Position numbers and translations under genes: made by a program. 64,000 bases of DNA, from the NCBI GenBank assembly GCA_900319245.1, contig ONNQ01000005.1, forward strand, positions 35,972 through 99,971, read 5' to 3'. Of this stretch, positions 34,326 to 42,556 are shown one piece after another (within the stretch, counting starts at the first letter, position 1; every line of letters starts with the position of its first letter). The notes under the pieces are model-generated. The model did no database searches and was not told the DNA's origin. It saw only the letters and a program-made list of their open reading frames with translations. The stretch comes from an uncultured Lachnospiraceae bacterium (GTDB lineage: Bacteria > Bacillota > Clostridia > Lachnospirales > Lachnospiraceae).

Positions 34326-34360
34326 AAACAGGGAGCTGCTGACGCAGCTCCCTGTTTTGT
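34326..34360 (+). terminator. Intrinsic terminator after the opp receptor gene
   Basis: Stem of 11 GC-rich pairs (34329-34339 with 34344-34354), loop TGAC, extended by A/T pairs and followed by TTTTGTTG. Confidence 0.9.
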
Positions 34361-34494
34361 TGTGGTTGATTGTGGTTGAATTGCGATTAGTTGGAAAAGT
34401 TGGTACTCTAGAAGTAGTTACGGCGGGATTCCGAGGGTTTAAGTCGGGTTAGGTATTTGTAACTTGCCACATCAACAAAAAAGGAAGTGCAACC

Positions 34495-35835
34495 ATGCAA
34501 GAATTATCACAGAATTACACAACCATCCTGAAAGAAGAGCTTGTGGCGGCAATGGGCTGCACTGAGCCGATCGCGATCGCATACGCCGCTGCCAAGGCCT
34601 ATCGCGAGCTGGGTGAGATGCCGGATCACATCCGGATCGCCTGCTCGGGTAACATGATCAAGAACGTCAAGGGCGTGACTGTGCCTAATTCAGGCGGCCA
34701 GAAGGGAATCGAGACGGCAGCCGTGCTCGGCGTCGTAGGCGGAAACGCTGACAAAATGCTTGAAGTCATCGCCGACGTAGACGACGCAGCTCGCGAGAAG
34801 ACACACGAGCTTGTGGCGGCCGGCATCTGCGAGGTGGCTCTCGCTGAGAACGTCCCCAATCTCTACATCAAAGCGGAAATGTGGACCAAAGATCACGCCG
34901 CAGCCGTGACCATCGCCGAGCACCACACCGATATCACCGAGATTGAGAAAGATGGCAAGCTTGTATTCATTGCCGAGCAAAGTGTCGGGGTCAAAAAAGA
35001 GAACGCCCATAAAGATTCCTCGACTGCAAAGGCAAGTGAAGAAAACACCATTACAGGCGATCGCACCAAAATGACCCTCAAAGGCATCCTCGATTACGCA
35101 AATACAGTAGATCTGGCTGAAGTCGAAGAAATTCTGGAGAGACAGGTTCGCTTCAATACAGCGATTTCTCAGGAAGGTCTCGACAATCCGTGGGGCGCCA
35201 GAGTCGGCAAAACAATTCTGGAAAACTGGAGCGACGACGTGAAGAGTTATGCTTGTGCACGCGCTGCGTCAGGATCTGATGCCAGAATGAGCGGATGTCC
35301 GCTGCCGGTTATTATCAATTCAGGAAGCGGCAACCAGGGAATTACAGTCACAATGCCGGTCGTTACATATGCTGAGCGCTGGCACTTGTCCAAAGAAAAG
35401 ATGTACCGCAGTCTTTTGGTATCAAATCTTGTGTCGATTTATATCAAGCACTATATTGGTGCGTTGTCGGCGTTTTGCGGGGCAGTGAGCGCGGCTTGCG
35501 GAGCAGGCGCCGCTATAACCTATATGTCGGGCGGCACTTATGAGCAGATCGGCGGCACGATCACCAACACGCTTGGCAACGTGGGAGGAATTGTCTGCGA
35601 CGGGGCCAAACCCAGCTGCGCAGCTAAAATCGCGTCCTCCGTTCACGCAGCCCTCCTCGCTCATTACATGAGCACGAGCATGAAGGAGTTCCTCGGAGGA
35701 GAGGGCTTCGTCGAGAGCGACGTCGAGAAAACGATCAAAAACATGGGATACATCGGCAAGATCGGTATGAAAGAAACCGACAGGGAAATTCTCAACGTCA
35801 TGATCGACAAGGTCGACGTCGATTCATGCCTGTGA
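34495..35835 (+). CDS. L-cysteine desulfidase / UPF0597 (serine dehydratase-like) family protein
   Basis: 446 residues. The signature GCTEPIAIAYA at the N-terminus and late cysteine motifs (GGIVCDGAKPSCAAKI) supply the Fe-S ligands of this family, related to the iron-sulfur L-serine dehydratase α-chain. Members break down L-cysteine to pyruvate, ammonia and sulfide, and are used in cysteine or sulfur catabolism. Residues ~165-190 form a short Lys/Ser/Glu-rich insertion. AAAGGAAG ribosome site. The gene stands alone, flanked by a terminator and a pseudogene. Confidence 0.82.
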   Translation: MQELSQNYTTILKEELVAAMGCTEPIAIAYAAAKAYRELGEMPDHIRIACSGNMIKNVKGVTVPNSGGQKGIETAAVLGVVGGNADKMLEVIADVDDAAREKTHELVAAGICEVALAENVPNLYIKAEMWTKDHAAAVTIAEHHTDITEIEKDGKLVFIAEQSVGVKKENAHKDSSTAKASEENTITGDRTKMTLKGILDYANTVDLAEVEEILERQVRFNTAISQEGLDNPWGARVGKTILENWSDDVKSYACARAASGSDARMSGCPLPVIINSGSGNQGITVTMPVVTYAERWHLSKEKMYRSLLVSNLVSIYIKHYIGALSAFCGAVSAACGAGAAITYMSGGTYEQIGGTITNTLGNVGGIVCDGAKPSCAAKIASSVHAALLAHYMSTSMKEFLGGEGFVESDVEKTIKNMGYIGKIGMKETDREILNVMIDKVDVDSCL

Positions 35836-35839
35836 GAGA

Positions 35840-35938
35840 ATGAGTGAGGATGGATGCAAATTCTATCTTTCGGCGAATGGAGTATGGCTGACGAAGGCCG
35901 TGCCGGCAAAGTATCTGGAGAAAATGGAGCAGCAGTGA
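35840..35938 (+). pseudogene. C-terminal relic of an RNA 2'-phosphotransferase (KptA)-like gene
   Basis: A 32-residue frame whose middle (FYLSANGVWLTKAVPAKYLEKM) matches the usual C-terminal end of KptA/Tpt1 proteins, which remove a 2'-phosphate from RNA using NAD. The rest of the ~180-residue domain is absent; the frame begins right after the cysteine desulfidase stop codon. The family match is from memory of the motif. Confidence 0.5.
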
Positions 35939-35995
35939 TTTGTGAATTTGCGATACCGACGTTGCTTCCGGAGAAGCTTTCGTAAATGAAAGGAA

Positions 35996-36421
35996 ATGAT
36001 CAATATGTGGAAATGCCCCAAATGCGGACGCTCGTTCCGCAAAGAGAACCAGAGCCACTACTGTGGCAAGGCTCCGACAACTGTTGATGAGTACATTCTC
36101 GCGCAGGACGAGGGGATCCGCGAACAGCTTCGGAGCGTTCGGATAGTACTGCGCAGCAAGCTGCCCGATGCGACCGAAAAGATCGCATGGTCCATGCCTA
36201 CCTACTGGAAGGACCATAGTATCATTCACTTTGCGGCGCAGAAGAAGCACATCGGGCTGTATCCGGGCCCTGAGGCGGTTGAGGCTTTTGGCAGGAAGTT
36301 GGAGGAAGCCGGGCTCAAGTACAGCAAGGGATCGATCCGGATCCCGTATTCGGATTCGCTGCCTCTCGACCTGATCGGGGAGATTGCGGACTGGTGTGTC
36401 AAAACAGGAAATCACGCATGA
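35996..36421 (+). CDS. DUF1801-type protein with N-terminal zinc ribbon
   Basis: 141 residues. N-terminal MWKCPKCGRSFRKENQSHYC holds a C-x2-C...H-x-C zinc site. A DUF1801 (YdhG/frataxin-like fold) domain follows, with the typical AWSMPTYWKDHSIIHFAAQKKHIGLYPG and IRIPYSDSLP blocks. DUF1801 relatives have been described as iron-binding in Bacillus; function here is unproven. AAAGGAA precedes ATG 35996. Confidence 0.75.
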   Translation: MINMWKCPKCGRSFRKENQSHYCGKAPTTVDEYILAQDEGIREQLRSVRIVLRSKLPDATEKIAWSMPTYWKDHSIIHFAAQKKHIGLYPGPEAVEAFGRKLEEAGLKYSKGSIRIPYSDSLPLDLIGEIADWCVKTGNHA

Positions 36422-36527
36422 TCACGTTGCCAGACGGGAGACTGATTAAGTGCTGAATTCTTAATAATTAGTGGTCAGCGCCTGTCTCGCATAGTGAGTT
36501 GCAGGTATAATGGTGGTATCAACGTAT

Positions 36528-37109
36528 ATGAGTTCAATAGATTCGACAATCATAAATGACGCAATTGCATACGCGGAGGAGCTGTTCCGCACGAACGCAG
36601 GCGGCCACGACGCGGAGCACACAATTCGGGTCTACCGAAACACGCTGCGGCTCGCGGAGGCCGAGCCGGATTGCGATGTACGGATCGCTGCTTTGGCGGC
36701 GCTCCTTCACGATGTGGACGACCACAAGTTGTTTGCTACGGTTGATAATGCGAATGCGCGGGCTTTTCTGGAGTCACATGAGCTGCCTCAGGAAACAATT
36801 GAGCGGATCTGCGGCATAATTAACTCGGTATCTTTCAGCCGCAACAAAGACCGTCGGCCTTCAACGGCTGAAGGCAAAGTCGTGCAGGACGCGGACCGGC
36901 TGGATGCGCTTGGCGCTGTCGGCGTGGCGAGAACATTTGCCTATGGAGGCGAACACGGGCGGCCTATGGATGACTCCATCCGGCACTTTTATGATAAGCT
37001 GCTGCATCTCAAATCACTGATGAACACGGAGACCGGACGCCGGATGGCTGAAAAGCGGCACGCTTTTCTGGAGGCATTTCTGGAAGAATATATCGCTGAG
37101 ACATCGTGA
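36528..37109 (+). CDS. HD-domain phosphohydrolase (YedJ-like)
   Basis: About 193 residues. HD metal motif: H in GGHDAEHTIRVYRN, then LLHDVDDHK and the distal DADRLDALGAVG. These match the YedJ/YpgQ type of HD hydrolase acting on small phosphate compounds. ATG 36528 is preferred: the earlier ATG 36510 lies inside a TATAAT that is probably the gene's own -10 (36506-36511). GGTGG lies 11 bp upstream of 36528. Confidence 0.75.
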   Translation: MSSIDSTIINDAIAYAEELFRTNAGGHDAEHTIRVYRNTLRLAEAEPDCDVRIAALAALLHDVDDHKLFATVDNANARAFLESHELPQETIERICGIINSVSFSRNKDRRPSTAEGKVVQDADRLDALGAVGVARTFAYGGEHGRPMDDSIRHFYDKLLHLKSLMNTETGRRMAEKRHAFLEAFLEEYIAETS

Positions 37110-37215
37110 CCAGAAGGTAACCCTATGGTTCACACTGCTGCGGGGCGACTGAAGGGTAACCCTGTGATCACGTAGATGGGGCGAACTAACAAGAATTAAT
37201 AGGGGGTAGTTGCTC

Positions 37216-38502
37216 ATGAGAAGAAACATTGCGATTATACTTGCTTTGGCACTGACCTTGTCCGCAGGAGCCTGCGGAAGCGCGAGCGGGCAGAAGGCTA
37301 ACACAGCTGCAGCGGCGGAGGCAGTTGAAGCTGCGACAGCGACGGCGGAAGCCGAAGCCGATGACGCCGGAACCGAGCTTAATAGAACTGAGGCCAATGA
37401 AGCCGGAACCGAGTCCAACGAAACCACACCCGGCACCGAACCCACCGCCCCCGCCTCTGAAGAAGAGACGGAAGAGGTCACGACGGTCAGTGTTGCGGCC
37501 AAGACGCCGGGAATCGCTAACCGGAAGCCGCTTGCAGGAACAGAGATCAAGATCACCGATATTGAGCCGCTTATGATCGGCCAGGTGGAGAACAAGGAAG
37601 CTGCTACGGGCTGCACTGTTTTGATCTGTGAGGATGGAATGCGCGCCGGTCTGGACGTGCGCGGCGGCGGTCCTGCTTCCCGCGAGAGCCAGCTGCTCAA
37701 TCCGCTGATGTCGGCGCAGATCGTGCATGCGATCGTTCTGTCCGGCGGCAGCGCGTATGGCCTCGGGACGGCCAACGGCGTGATGACGTATCTGGAGGAG
37801 CAGGGGATCGGCTACGACACCGGTTACGCGCTCGTCCCGCTGGTGGCGCAGTCGGACATCTACGATCTGTCCGTCGGCGATCCGTCCGTGCGTCCCGATC
37901 CCGACATGGGCTACGAGGCTGCCAAAAAAGCGCTCGAGGCGCCTAATTATCAGGACGGCAATTTCGGTGCCGGCTGCGGCGCGTCTGTCGGCAAGATCGC
38001 AGGCATGGATTATGCGATGAAGACCGGTATCGGAAGTTACGCGGTACAGATCGGGGACCTTAAGATCGGCGCAATCGTCGTTCTGAATGCGCTGGGCGAT
38101 GTGTATGACTGGAGAACAGGTGAGCAGATCGCCGGTTTTCTCACCGAGGACAAAACATCGCTCCGCAGCACAATGGAACAGATGAGTTCTTCGATCGAGG
38201 CCAAAGACAATAAATTCACGGGCAACACAACGCTGGCTGTGGTGGTGACCAACGCAAACTTCAACAAGTCCCAGCTCTGCAAGATCGCCGGCATGGCGCA
38301 TGACGGGTACGCGAGGTCGATCAACCCGGTTCACACTTCTGCAGACGGTGACAGCATTTATGCTGTGTCTGTAGGTAATGTGGCGGCGGACCAGGATCTG
38401 GTCGGCGCGCTTGGTGCAGAAGTGGTCAGTGAGGCCATCATCCGCGCCGTGTACAACTCGGAAGGCGCATACGGACTTCCTGCGGCGGCTGATCTGCAGT
38501 GA
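37216..38502 (+). CDS. P1-family (S58, DmpA-like) peptidase, lipoprotein-anchored
   Basis: 428 residues. Signal peptide with cysteine LSAGAC20, then a ~75-residue Ala/Glu/Thr-rich linker, then the P1 peptidase fold (GGPASRESQLL, VLSGGSAYGLGTANGVM, GAGCGASVGK). The self-processing/catalytic site is the TT pair in FTGNTTLAVVVTNANF, where the fold is cut into two chains. Members are N-terminal nucleophile aminopeptidases; this copy should sit on the outer membrane face. ATG 37216 is chosen over TTG 37210; GGGGG lies upstream. Confidence 0.82.
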   Translation: MRRNIAIILALALTLSAGACGSASGQKANTAAAAEAVEAATATAEAEADDAGTELNRTEANEAGTESNETTPGTEPTAPASEEETEEVTTVSVAAKTPGIANRKPLAGTEIKITDIEPLMIGQVENKEAATGCTVLICEDGMRAGLDVRGGGPASRESQLLNPLMSAQIVHAIVLSGGSAYGLGTANGVMTYLEEQGIGYDTGYALVPLVAQSDIYDLSVGDPSVRPDPDMGYEAAKKALEAPNYQDGNFGAGCGASVGKIAGMDYAMKTGIGSYAVQIGDLKIGAIVVLNALGDVYDWRTGEQIAGFLTEDKTSLRSTMEQMSSSIEAKDNKFTGNTTLAVVVTNANFNKSQLCKIAGMAHDGYARSINPVHTSADGDSIYAVSVGNVAADQDLVGALGAEVVSEAIIRAVYNSEGAYGLPAAADLQ

Positions 38503-38611
38503 TCAACAACTGCACTCACAAATAGAAAGGTGGAAATACAACATTGAAAACAATAGTTCTACAAGGGACTTTGATCGGACTGTGTTTTTGGCAACCGCTC
38601 AGGGAGAGATG

Positions 38612-39184
38612 ATGACGAGCCTTACAGATTTATTCTTAACTTTTATGCGGATCGGGATGTTCACGTTCGGCGGCGGGTATGCGATGATCTCCGTTGTGGA
38701 GAACGCCTGCGTTGAGAACCGGCATTGGATCACCCATGACGACATGATGAATATCACGGTCATTGCAGAATCGACGCCGGGTCCGATCGCGATCAACTGT
38801 GCGACTTACGTCGGGTACAAGCAGCGCGGGCTGGCCGGCGCGATCGCCGCGACTGTCGGGATGATCCTTCCCTCGTTTCTTGTGATCTATCTGATCTCAC
38901 GTTTTCTCGATGACTTTCTGGAGATTGCATGGATCGCGCACGCTTTTCAGGGAATCAAGCTGGCGGTCGGTATTTTGATTATTGATGCGGGTGTAAAGAT
39001 GGTCAGACAGATGCCGGCGAAGGCATTGCCGCGGGTGATACTGGTATGTTCGTTTGCAGCGATGGTGGTGATCGAAATTTTGGCACTGCGAGTGTCGTCG
39101 ATCGCACTGCTGTTGGTGGCGGCTGTGGTCAGTCTGGCGGTGTATGTTGTTTGCGGAGGCAGTGACAAAGGAGCGGCGGTTTGA
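38612..39184 (+). CDS. Chromate-transporter family protein, first half
   Basis: 190 residues, five to six spans. It shows the CHR motif FGGGYAMISVVENACV and STPGPIAINCATYVGY; relatives export chromate or other anions, though the substrate of short split CHR pairs is not established. Start ATG 38612 (or 38609) follows AGGGAGAG. It overlaps the second half by four bases (TTGA), so the two form a heteromeric pair. A 22-codon frame from TTG 38544 with a good ribosome site lies just upstream and may be a leader peptide. Confidence 0.82.
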   Translation: MTSLTDLFLTFMRIGMFTFGGGYAMISVVENACVENRHWITHDDMMNITVIAESTPGPIAINCATYVGYKQRGLAGAIAATVGMILPSFLVIYLISRFLDDFLEIAWIAHAFQGIKLAVGILIIDAGVKMVRQMPAKALPRVILVCSFAAMVVIEILALRVSSIALLLVAAVVSLAVYVVCGGSDKGAAV

Positions 39185-39744
39185 TTTACTGGGAGTTGTT
39201 TATCGGGTTTCTGAAAGTCGGGCTGTTTTCGTTCGGCGGCGGTTATGCGGCGATCCCGCTGATCCGAGACGTCGTGATGTCGTACGGGTGGCTGAGTGAG
39301 GACATGCTGACGTATATGATCGCTGTGAGCGAGAGCACGCCCGGGCCGATCATGGTCAATCTGGCCACGTATGTCGGGATTTCGCAGGGCGGCATGCCCG
39401 GCGCTTTGGTGGCAACATTCGCCGCGGTGCTTCCGGCTTTCTTCATGATTGTCGGGATCATTGTCTTTCTGCAGCATCTGCTGACCAATCATTATGTGGA
39501 CGCGGTCCTGCAGGGGCTGAAGAGCTGCGTGACCGGGATCATTCTGGCTACCGGCGTGCATATGGTGTCAAAAAATTGCCTGCCGGCCAGCAGCGGAAGC
39601 CTTATGCCGGATCTGCGGGCGGTCGCTGTGACTGCGGTGCTGGCGGGGGTATATTTTGGCCTGCGGGCGTGGGGAAAGAAGAAACTGTCGCCGATCCAGC
39701 TGATCGGAATCTCGGCTGTTGTCGGGATGATCGTGTACAGGTGA
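39181..39744 (+). CDS. Chromate-transporter family protein, second half
   Basis: 187 residues from TTG 39181, overlapping the first half by four bases. Contains the paired CHR motif FGGGYAAIPLIRDVV and SESTPGPIMVNLATYVGI. Same family as its neighbour, inverted topology expected as for split CHR pairs. Confidence 0.85.
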   Translation: MIYWELFIGFLKVGLFSFGGGYAAIPLIRDVVMSYGWLSEDMLTYMIAVSESTPGPIMVNLATYVGISQGGMPGALVATFAAVLPAFFMIVGIIVFLQHLLTNHYVDAVLQGLKSCVTGIILATGVHMVSKNCLPASSGSLMPDLRAVAVTAVLAGVYFGLRAWGKKKLSPIQLIGISAVVGMIVYR

Positions 39745-39750
39745 GAAATT

Positions 39751-39951
39751 ATGGGAAGAGCTTCAATCAGGCAGAACAAGAATATATACCAGCTGCGGAG
39801 AGAGGAACTCGGGCTCACGAGGGAGAAGGCGAGCGATGTAGTGTCCGCGGTTTCTCCGGAGCGGATCGAGAGCAATGTCAGGTGCCTGGATTGGGAGCTG
39901 ACGGCAGACGAGATGCGGGTGTTGGATGAGGCAATCGCGGAAATAATATAG
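39751..39951 (+). pseudogene. Chimeric relic: XRE-type HTH head joined to aldo/keto reductase-like tail
   Basis: 66 codons. Residues 1-40 (NKNIYQLRREELGLTREKAS...) match the start of a helix-turn-helix protein of the XRE class. After SPERIE, the sequence (SNVRCLDWELTADEMRVLDEAI) matches the end of aldo/keto reductases. The two halves share an ...ERIE(S/N)-like joint, a likely site of in-frame deletion. The start is close to the preceding chromate-transporter stop. It may be translated but is unlikely to have the function of either parent. Confidence 0.5.
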
Positions 39952-39965
39952 CGGGAGGTGCAAAG

Positions 39966-40427
39966 ATGAGCAGGCTGAAAGAGTTGAGAACGTATGTGAA
40001 CGGTGAATTGGAGAAAATGGAGAACGCGGACAAGCGGCTCGGCGCCATCAACCATTTGTATGGCGTGTCGCTCGCGGCGACCATGATTGCCAAAAAACGC
40101 GGCATGGATCCGGAGCTGGCGGCGATGGCTGCTATGATGCATGATCTTGCGGCGTATCAGTCGGGATCCTATGAGGATCATGCGCATAAAGGCGCTGTTT
40201 TGGCAAGGGAGATTCTTGACACGCTCGGGCTGACGAATGCGGCGGAGACGGATCTGATCTGCTCGGCGATCTATCATCACGACGATAAGCTTGTGGTGGA
40301 TGGGCCTTTCGACGAGGTGCTCAAGGACGCGGATGTGATCCATCACTGCATGAACGATCTGTCCAAGGCGGTGAAGGACAAGGAGAAGGCAAGATTTGCT
40401 GCGCTGTGTGAGGAGTTTGGAATGTGA
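39966..40427 (+). CDS. HD-domain phosphohydrolase
   Basis: 153 residues. Motifs: HLYGVSLAATMIAKKRG, AAMMHDLAAYQSG (HD) and the distal ICSAIYHHDDK plus LKDADVIHHCM. Related to small HD hydrolases; substrate unknown. GGGAGGTG precedes ATG 39966. A second HD protein lies 2.9 kb upstream. Confidence 0.75.
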   Translation: MSRLKELRTYVNGELEKMENADKRLGAINHLYGVSLAATMIAKKRGMDPELAAMAAMMHDLAAYQSGSYEDHAHKGAVLAREILDTLGLTNAAETDLICSAIYHHDDKLVVDGPFDEVLKDADVIHHCMNDLSKAVKDKEKARFAALCEEFGM

Positions 40428-40470
40428 GACAGGGGTCCTGATCGACCCAAGTTTGAAAGGAAGGTATGTT

Positions 40471-40974
40471 ATGTCGTTGGCGTTTGTGATTCTGGTACTC
40501 ATGGCGTTTTTCTGCGCAGTGGCGTTTCGGCAGCAGATGAAAAGGGACAAGGTCAATGCGGGCGGCCAGGACCAGGTGATCAAGAAGGTGCTGGTGCGCT
40601 ACAAAAAGCTGCGGGAGAACCAGGAAGCGGTGAAAGCGAACGCATTTGTGATCGGGCCCGCGCAGGAGGTGCGCAAGGGGGCGCTCCTCGACAACCCCAA
40701 AGCACTGGCGGTTCGGATTCTTGACGAGAAGGGGACGCGCCGGGATGGCGCTGCGCAGCTCGGCATGGAAGTGCTTACGGTCAAAGAACAGTTCTATTAT
40801 CAGTTCCCTGTGGAACTGGAGAAGGAGATGGAGAACGCGGAGCTGGTCGCTGTTTTGACAAGGATCAAGGAGAAGATTGAAGAACGGTATCCGGACGACT
40901 TTATTGGAAGAGCGGCCAACTATCTGACGGTCGTCATCGACGGCAAGAAGCTGCTGAAGCATCTGGACAGCTGA
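40471..40974 (+). CDS. Membrane-anchored protein of unknown function
   Basis: 167 residues: a single N-terminal span (MSLAFVILVLMAFFCAVAF), then a ~145-residue soluble charged domain. I do not recognise the family. ATG 40471 is chosen for its AAAGGAAGGT ribosome site; the frame upstream of it overlaps the HD gene. Followed 69 bp later by the condensation-domain gene. Confidence 0.55.
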   Translation: MSLAFVILVLMAFFCAVAFRQQMKRDKVNAGGQDQVIKKVLVRYKKLRENQEAVKANAFVIGPAQEVRKGALLDNPKALAVRILDEKGTRRDGAAQLGMEVLTVKEQFYYQFPVELEKEMENAELVAVLTRIKEKIEERYPDDFIGRAANYLTVVIDGKKLLKHLDS

Positions 40975-41043
40975 GGCGCGGGATCTGTTCTGAGTCGGAG
41001 AGAACAGGTTCGGTGACTCAATAAGCAAGGATGGAGACAGATT

Positions 41044-42321
41044 ATGAGGACGATTACAACGGGGGATATGATGCATGTGCACGGCGGGTTCGGCGCCGGC
41101 GTAGACTATACGGTTCGGCTGACGGTGCGACTCGCGGATCCGGTCGACGCACAAATGTTGCAGGACGCGCTGGCCAAGACGCAGCACCGATATCCCTATC
41201 TCAATGTGCGGATGAAGAAGGGAGAGGGCGCCTTTTATTATGTGGACAACCCGCTTCCTATTGTGCTTTTGCACGGGGACGACCGCGTGAATCTGGGCAC
41301 TGATGCGGTCAACGGGCATCTGTGGGCGATCAGCTATATGGACGACCGCCTGCATCTGGACTGCTATCACGGCATTACGGACGGCACCGGCATGTACCGC
41401 GTTCTGGCGACGCTTTTGTATTATTACTGCGCGGCGCGCTATGGCGTGACGGACCCAGAAGGCGCTGACCTGGAGACAGACGTGATTCCGGCCGCGGAAA
41501 CAACGGATCCGCAGGATTTACTGCCGCTGCTCGATCCTTCGGCCATTCCGGCGGCGCACTTTGACCCGGCGTTCACGCTGGAGACAGACGGCGGCCTGAC
41601 GCCCTCGGCGCCGACCATCTGGGACATCGAGGTGCCCGAGGATGCCTTCATGCGCTTTACGACGGAGAATGACTCGACGCCGGGGACCATGGTGTCGCTT
41701 CTCATGGCGCACGCAATCGACTCGCTGTACCCCAATCGCACCAAAGAGATCATCAGTGCCTACGTCATCAACGCGCGGCCCATGCTGGACGCTGCCAAAA
41801 CATATCACAACTGCCTGGGCATGGCGATTTTTGACTATTCCGCGCGCATCAAAGGGATGCCGATGCAGAGACAGTGCACGATTTATCGTGGAAAGACGTT
41901 TGTGCAGAGTTTTGACCCGGTTGTGAAGGATACGACGATCGCGAGCGCCAGCTCGATTAAGGCGATTGCCGCTGCGGCGCATACAGTCGAGGAGAAAAAG
42001 CAGGTTTTTGGCCAGATGTTTAATGGCGGCGAAGGACTGATCAGCTTCCTGGTCAGCTACACGGGCAAGTGGAAGCACCAGGAGACCGGCAACTACATGC
42101 GCGAGTTCTGGCTGCACCCGCCGAACACGTTCAGCCTGATGGTGGAGCTCGGCGCCGCCGGTGGCAAAATATTCATGAGCATCCAGCAGCGTTTCCGCGA
42201 GGACACGGTCCGCGAGGCCTTCCTGCGGCAGCTCGAGGCGCACGACATTCCGTACCGCATCTGTCATAAGGCGGGGAGCGACATTGCGCATTTTGTGGAA
42301 GCGAGTGTGACAAAAGAGTAG
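41044..42321 (+). CDS. Condensation-domain (CoA-dependent acyltransferase-like) protein
   Basis: 425 residues. The superfamily motif HxxxDG is present as YHGITDGTGMY (~residue 115), with an N-terminal block ALAKTQHRYPYLNVR typical of the first half. A late segment (GLISFLVSYTGKW...) forms the second half. Relatives include alcohol acetyltransferases and stand-alone condensation domains; substrate unknown. Weak GGAGACAG ribosome site before ATG 41044. Confidence 0.7.
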   Translation: MRTITTGDMMHVHGGFGAGVDYTVRLTVRLADPVDAQMLQDALAKTQHRYPYLNVRMKKGEGAFYYVDNPLPIVLLHGDDRVNLGTDAVNGHLWAISYMDDRLHLDCYHGITDGTGMYRVLATLLYYYCAARYGVTDPEGADLETDVIPAAETTDPQDLLPLLDPSAIPAAHFDPAFTLETDGGLTPSAPTIWDIEVPEDAFMRFTTENDSTPGTMVSLLMAHAIDSLYPNRTKEIISAYVINARPMLDAAKTYHNCLGMAIFDYSARIKGMPMQRQCTIYRGKTFVQSFDPVVKDTTIASASSIKAIAAAAHTVEEKKQVFGQMFNGGEGLISFLVSYTGKWKHQETGNYMREFWLHPPNTFSLMVELGAAGGKIFMSIQQRFREDTVREAFLRQLEAHDIPYRICHKAGSDIAHFVEASVTKE

Positions 42322-42343
42322 CAGCTTGGATATTGGAAATGAG

Positions 42344-42374
42344 AAGACCGCAGGGGAACCCTGCGGTCTTATTA
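42344..42374 (+). terminator. Intrinsic terminator after the condensation-domain gene
   Basis: Perfect 12-bp stem (42344-42355 with 42359-42370), loop GAA, followed by ATTATTA. Confidence 0.88.
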
Positions 42375-42556
42375 TTACCCTGCGGAACAAATCAAGCAAA
42401 CCGCAAAAAAACCGCCCGCCATCCTTTCTAATGCCACCACAATCGGCAATTTTTACTATGCAGTATGGACAAGAGCATGATTTAAGATTATGATTTTTTT
42501 AGTGAGAATAACTGAATTTGTGTTGTTCAGAATCATACTTGCAAGGAGGGGTAACA

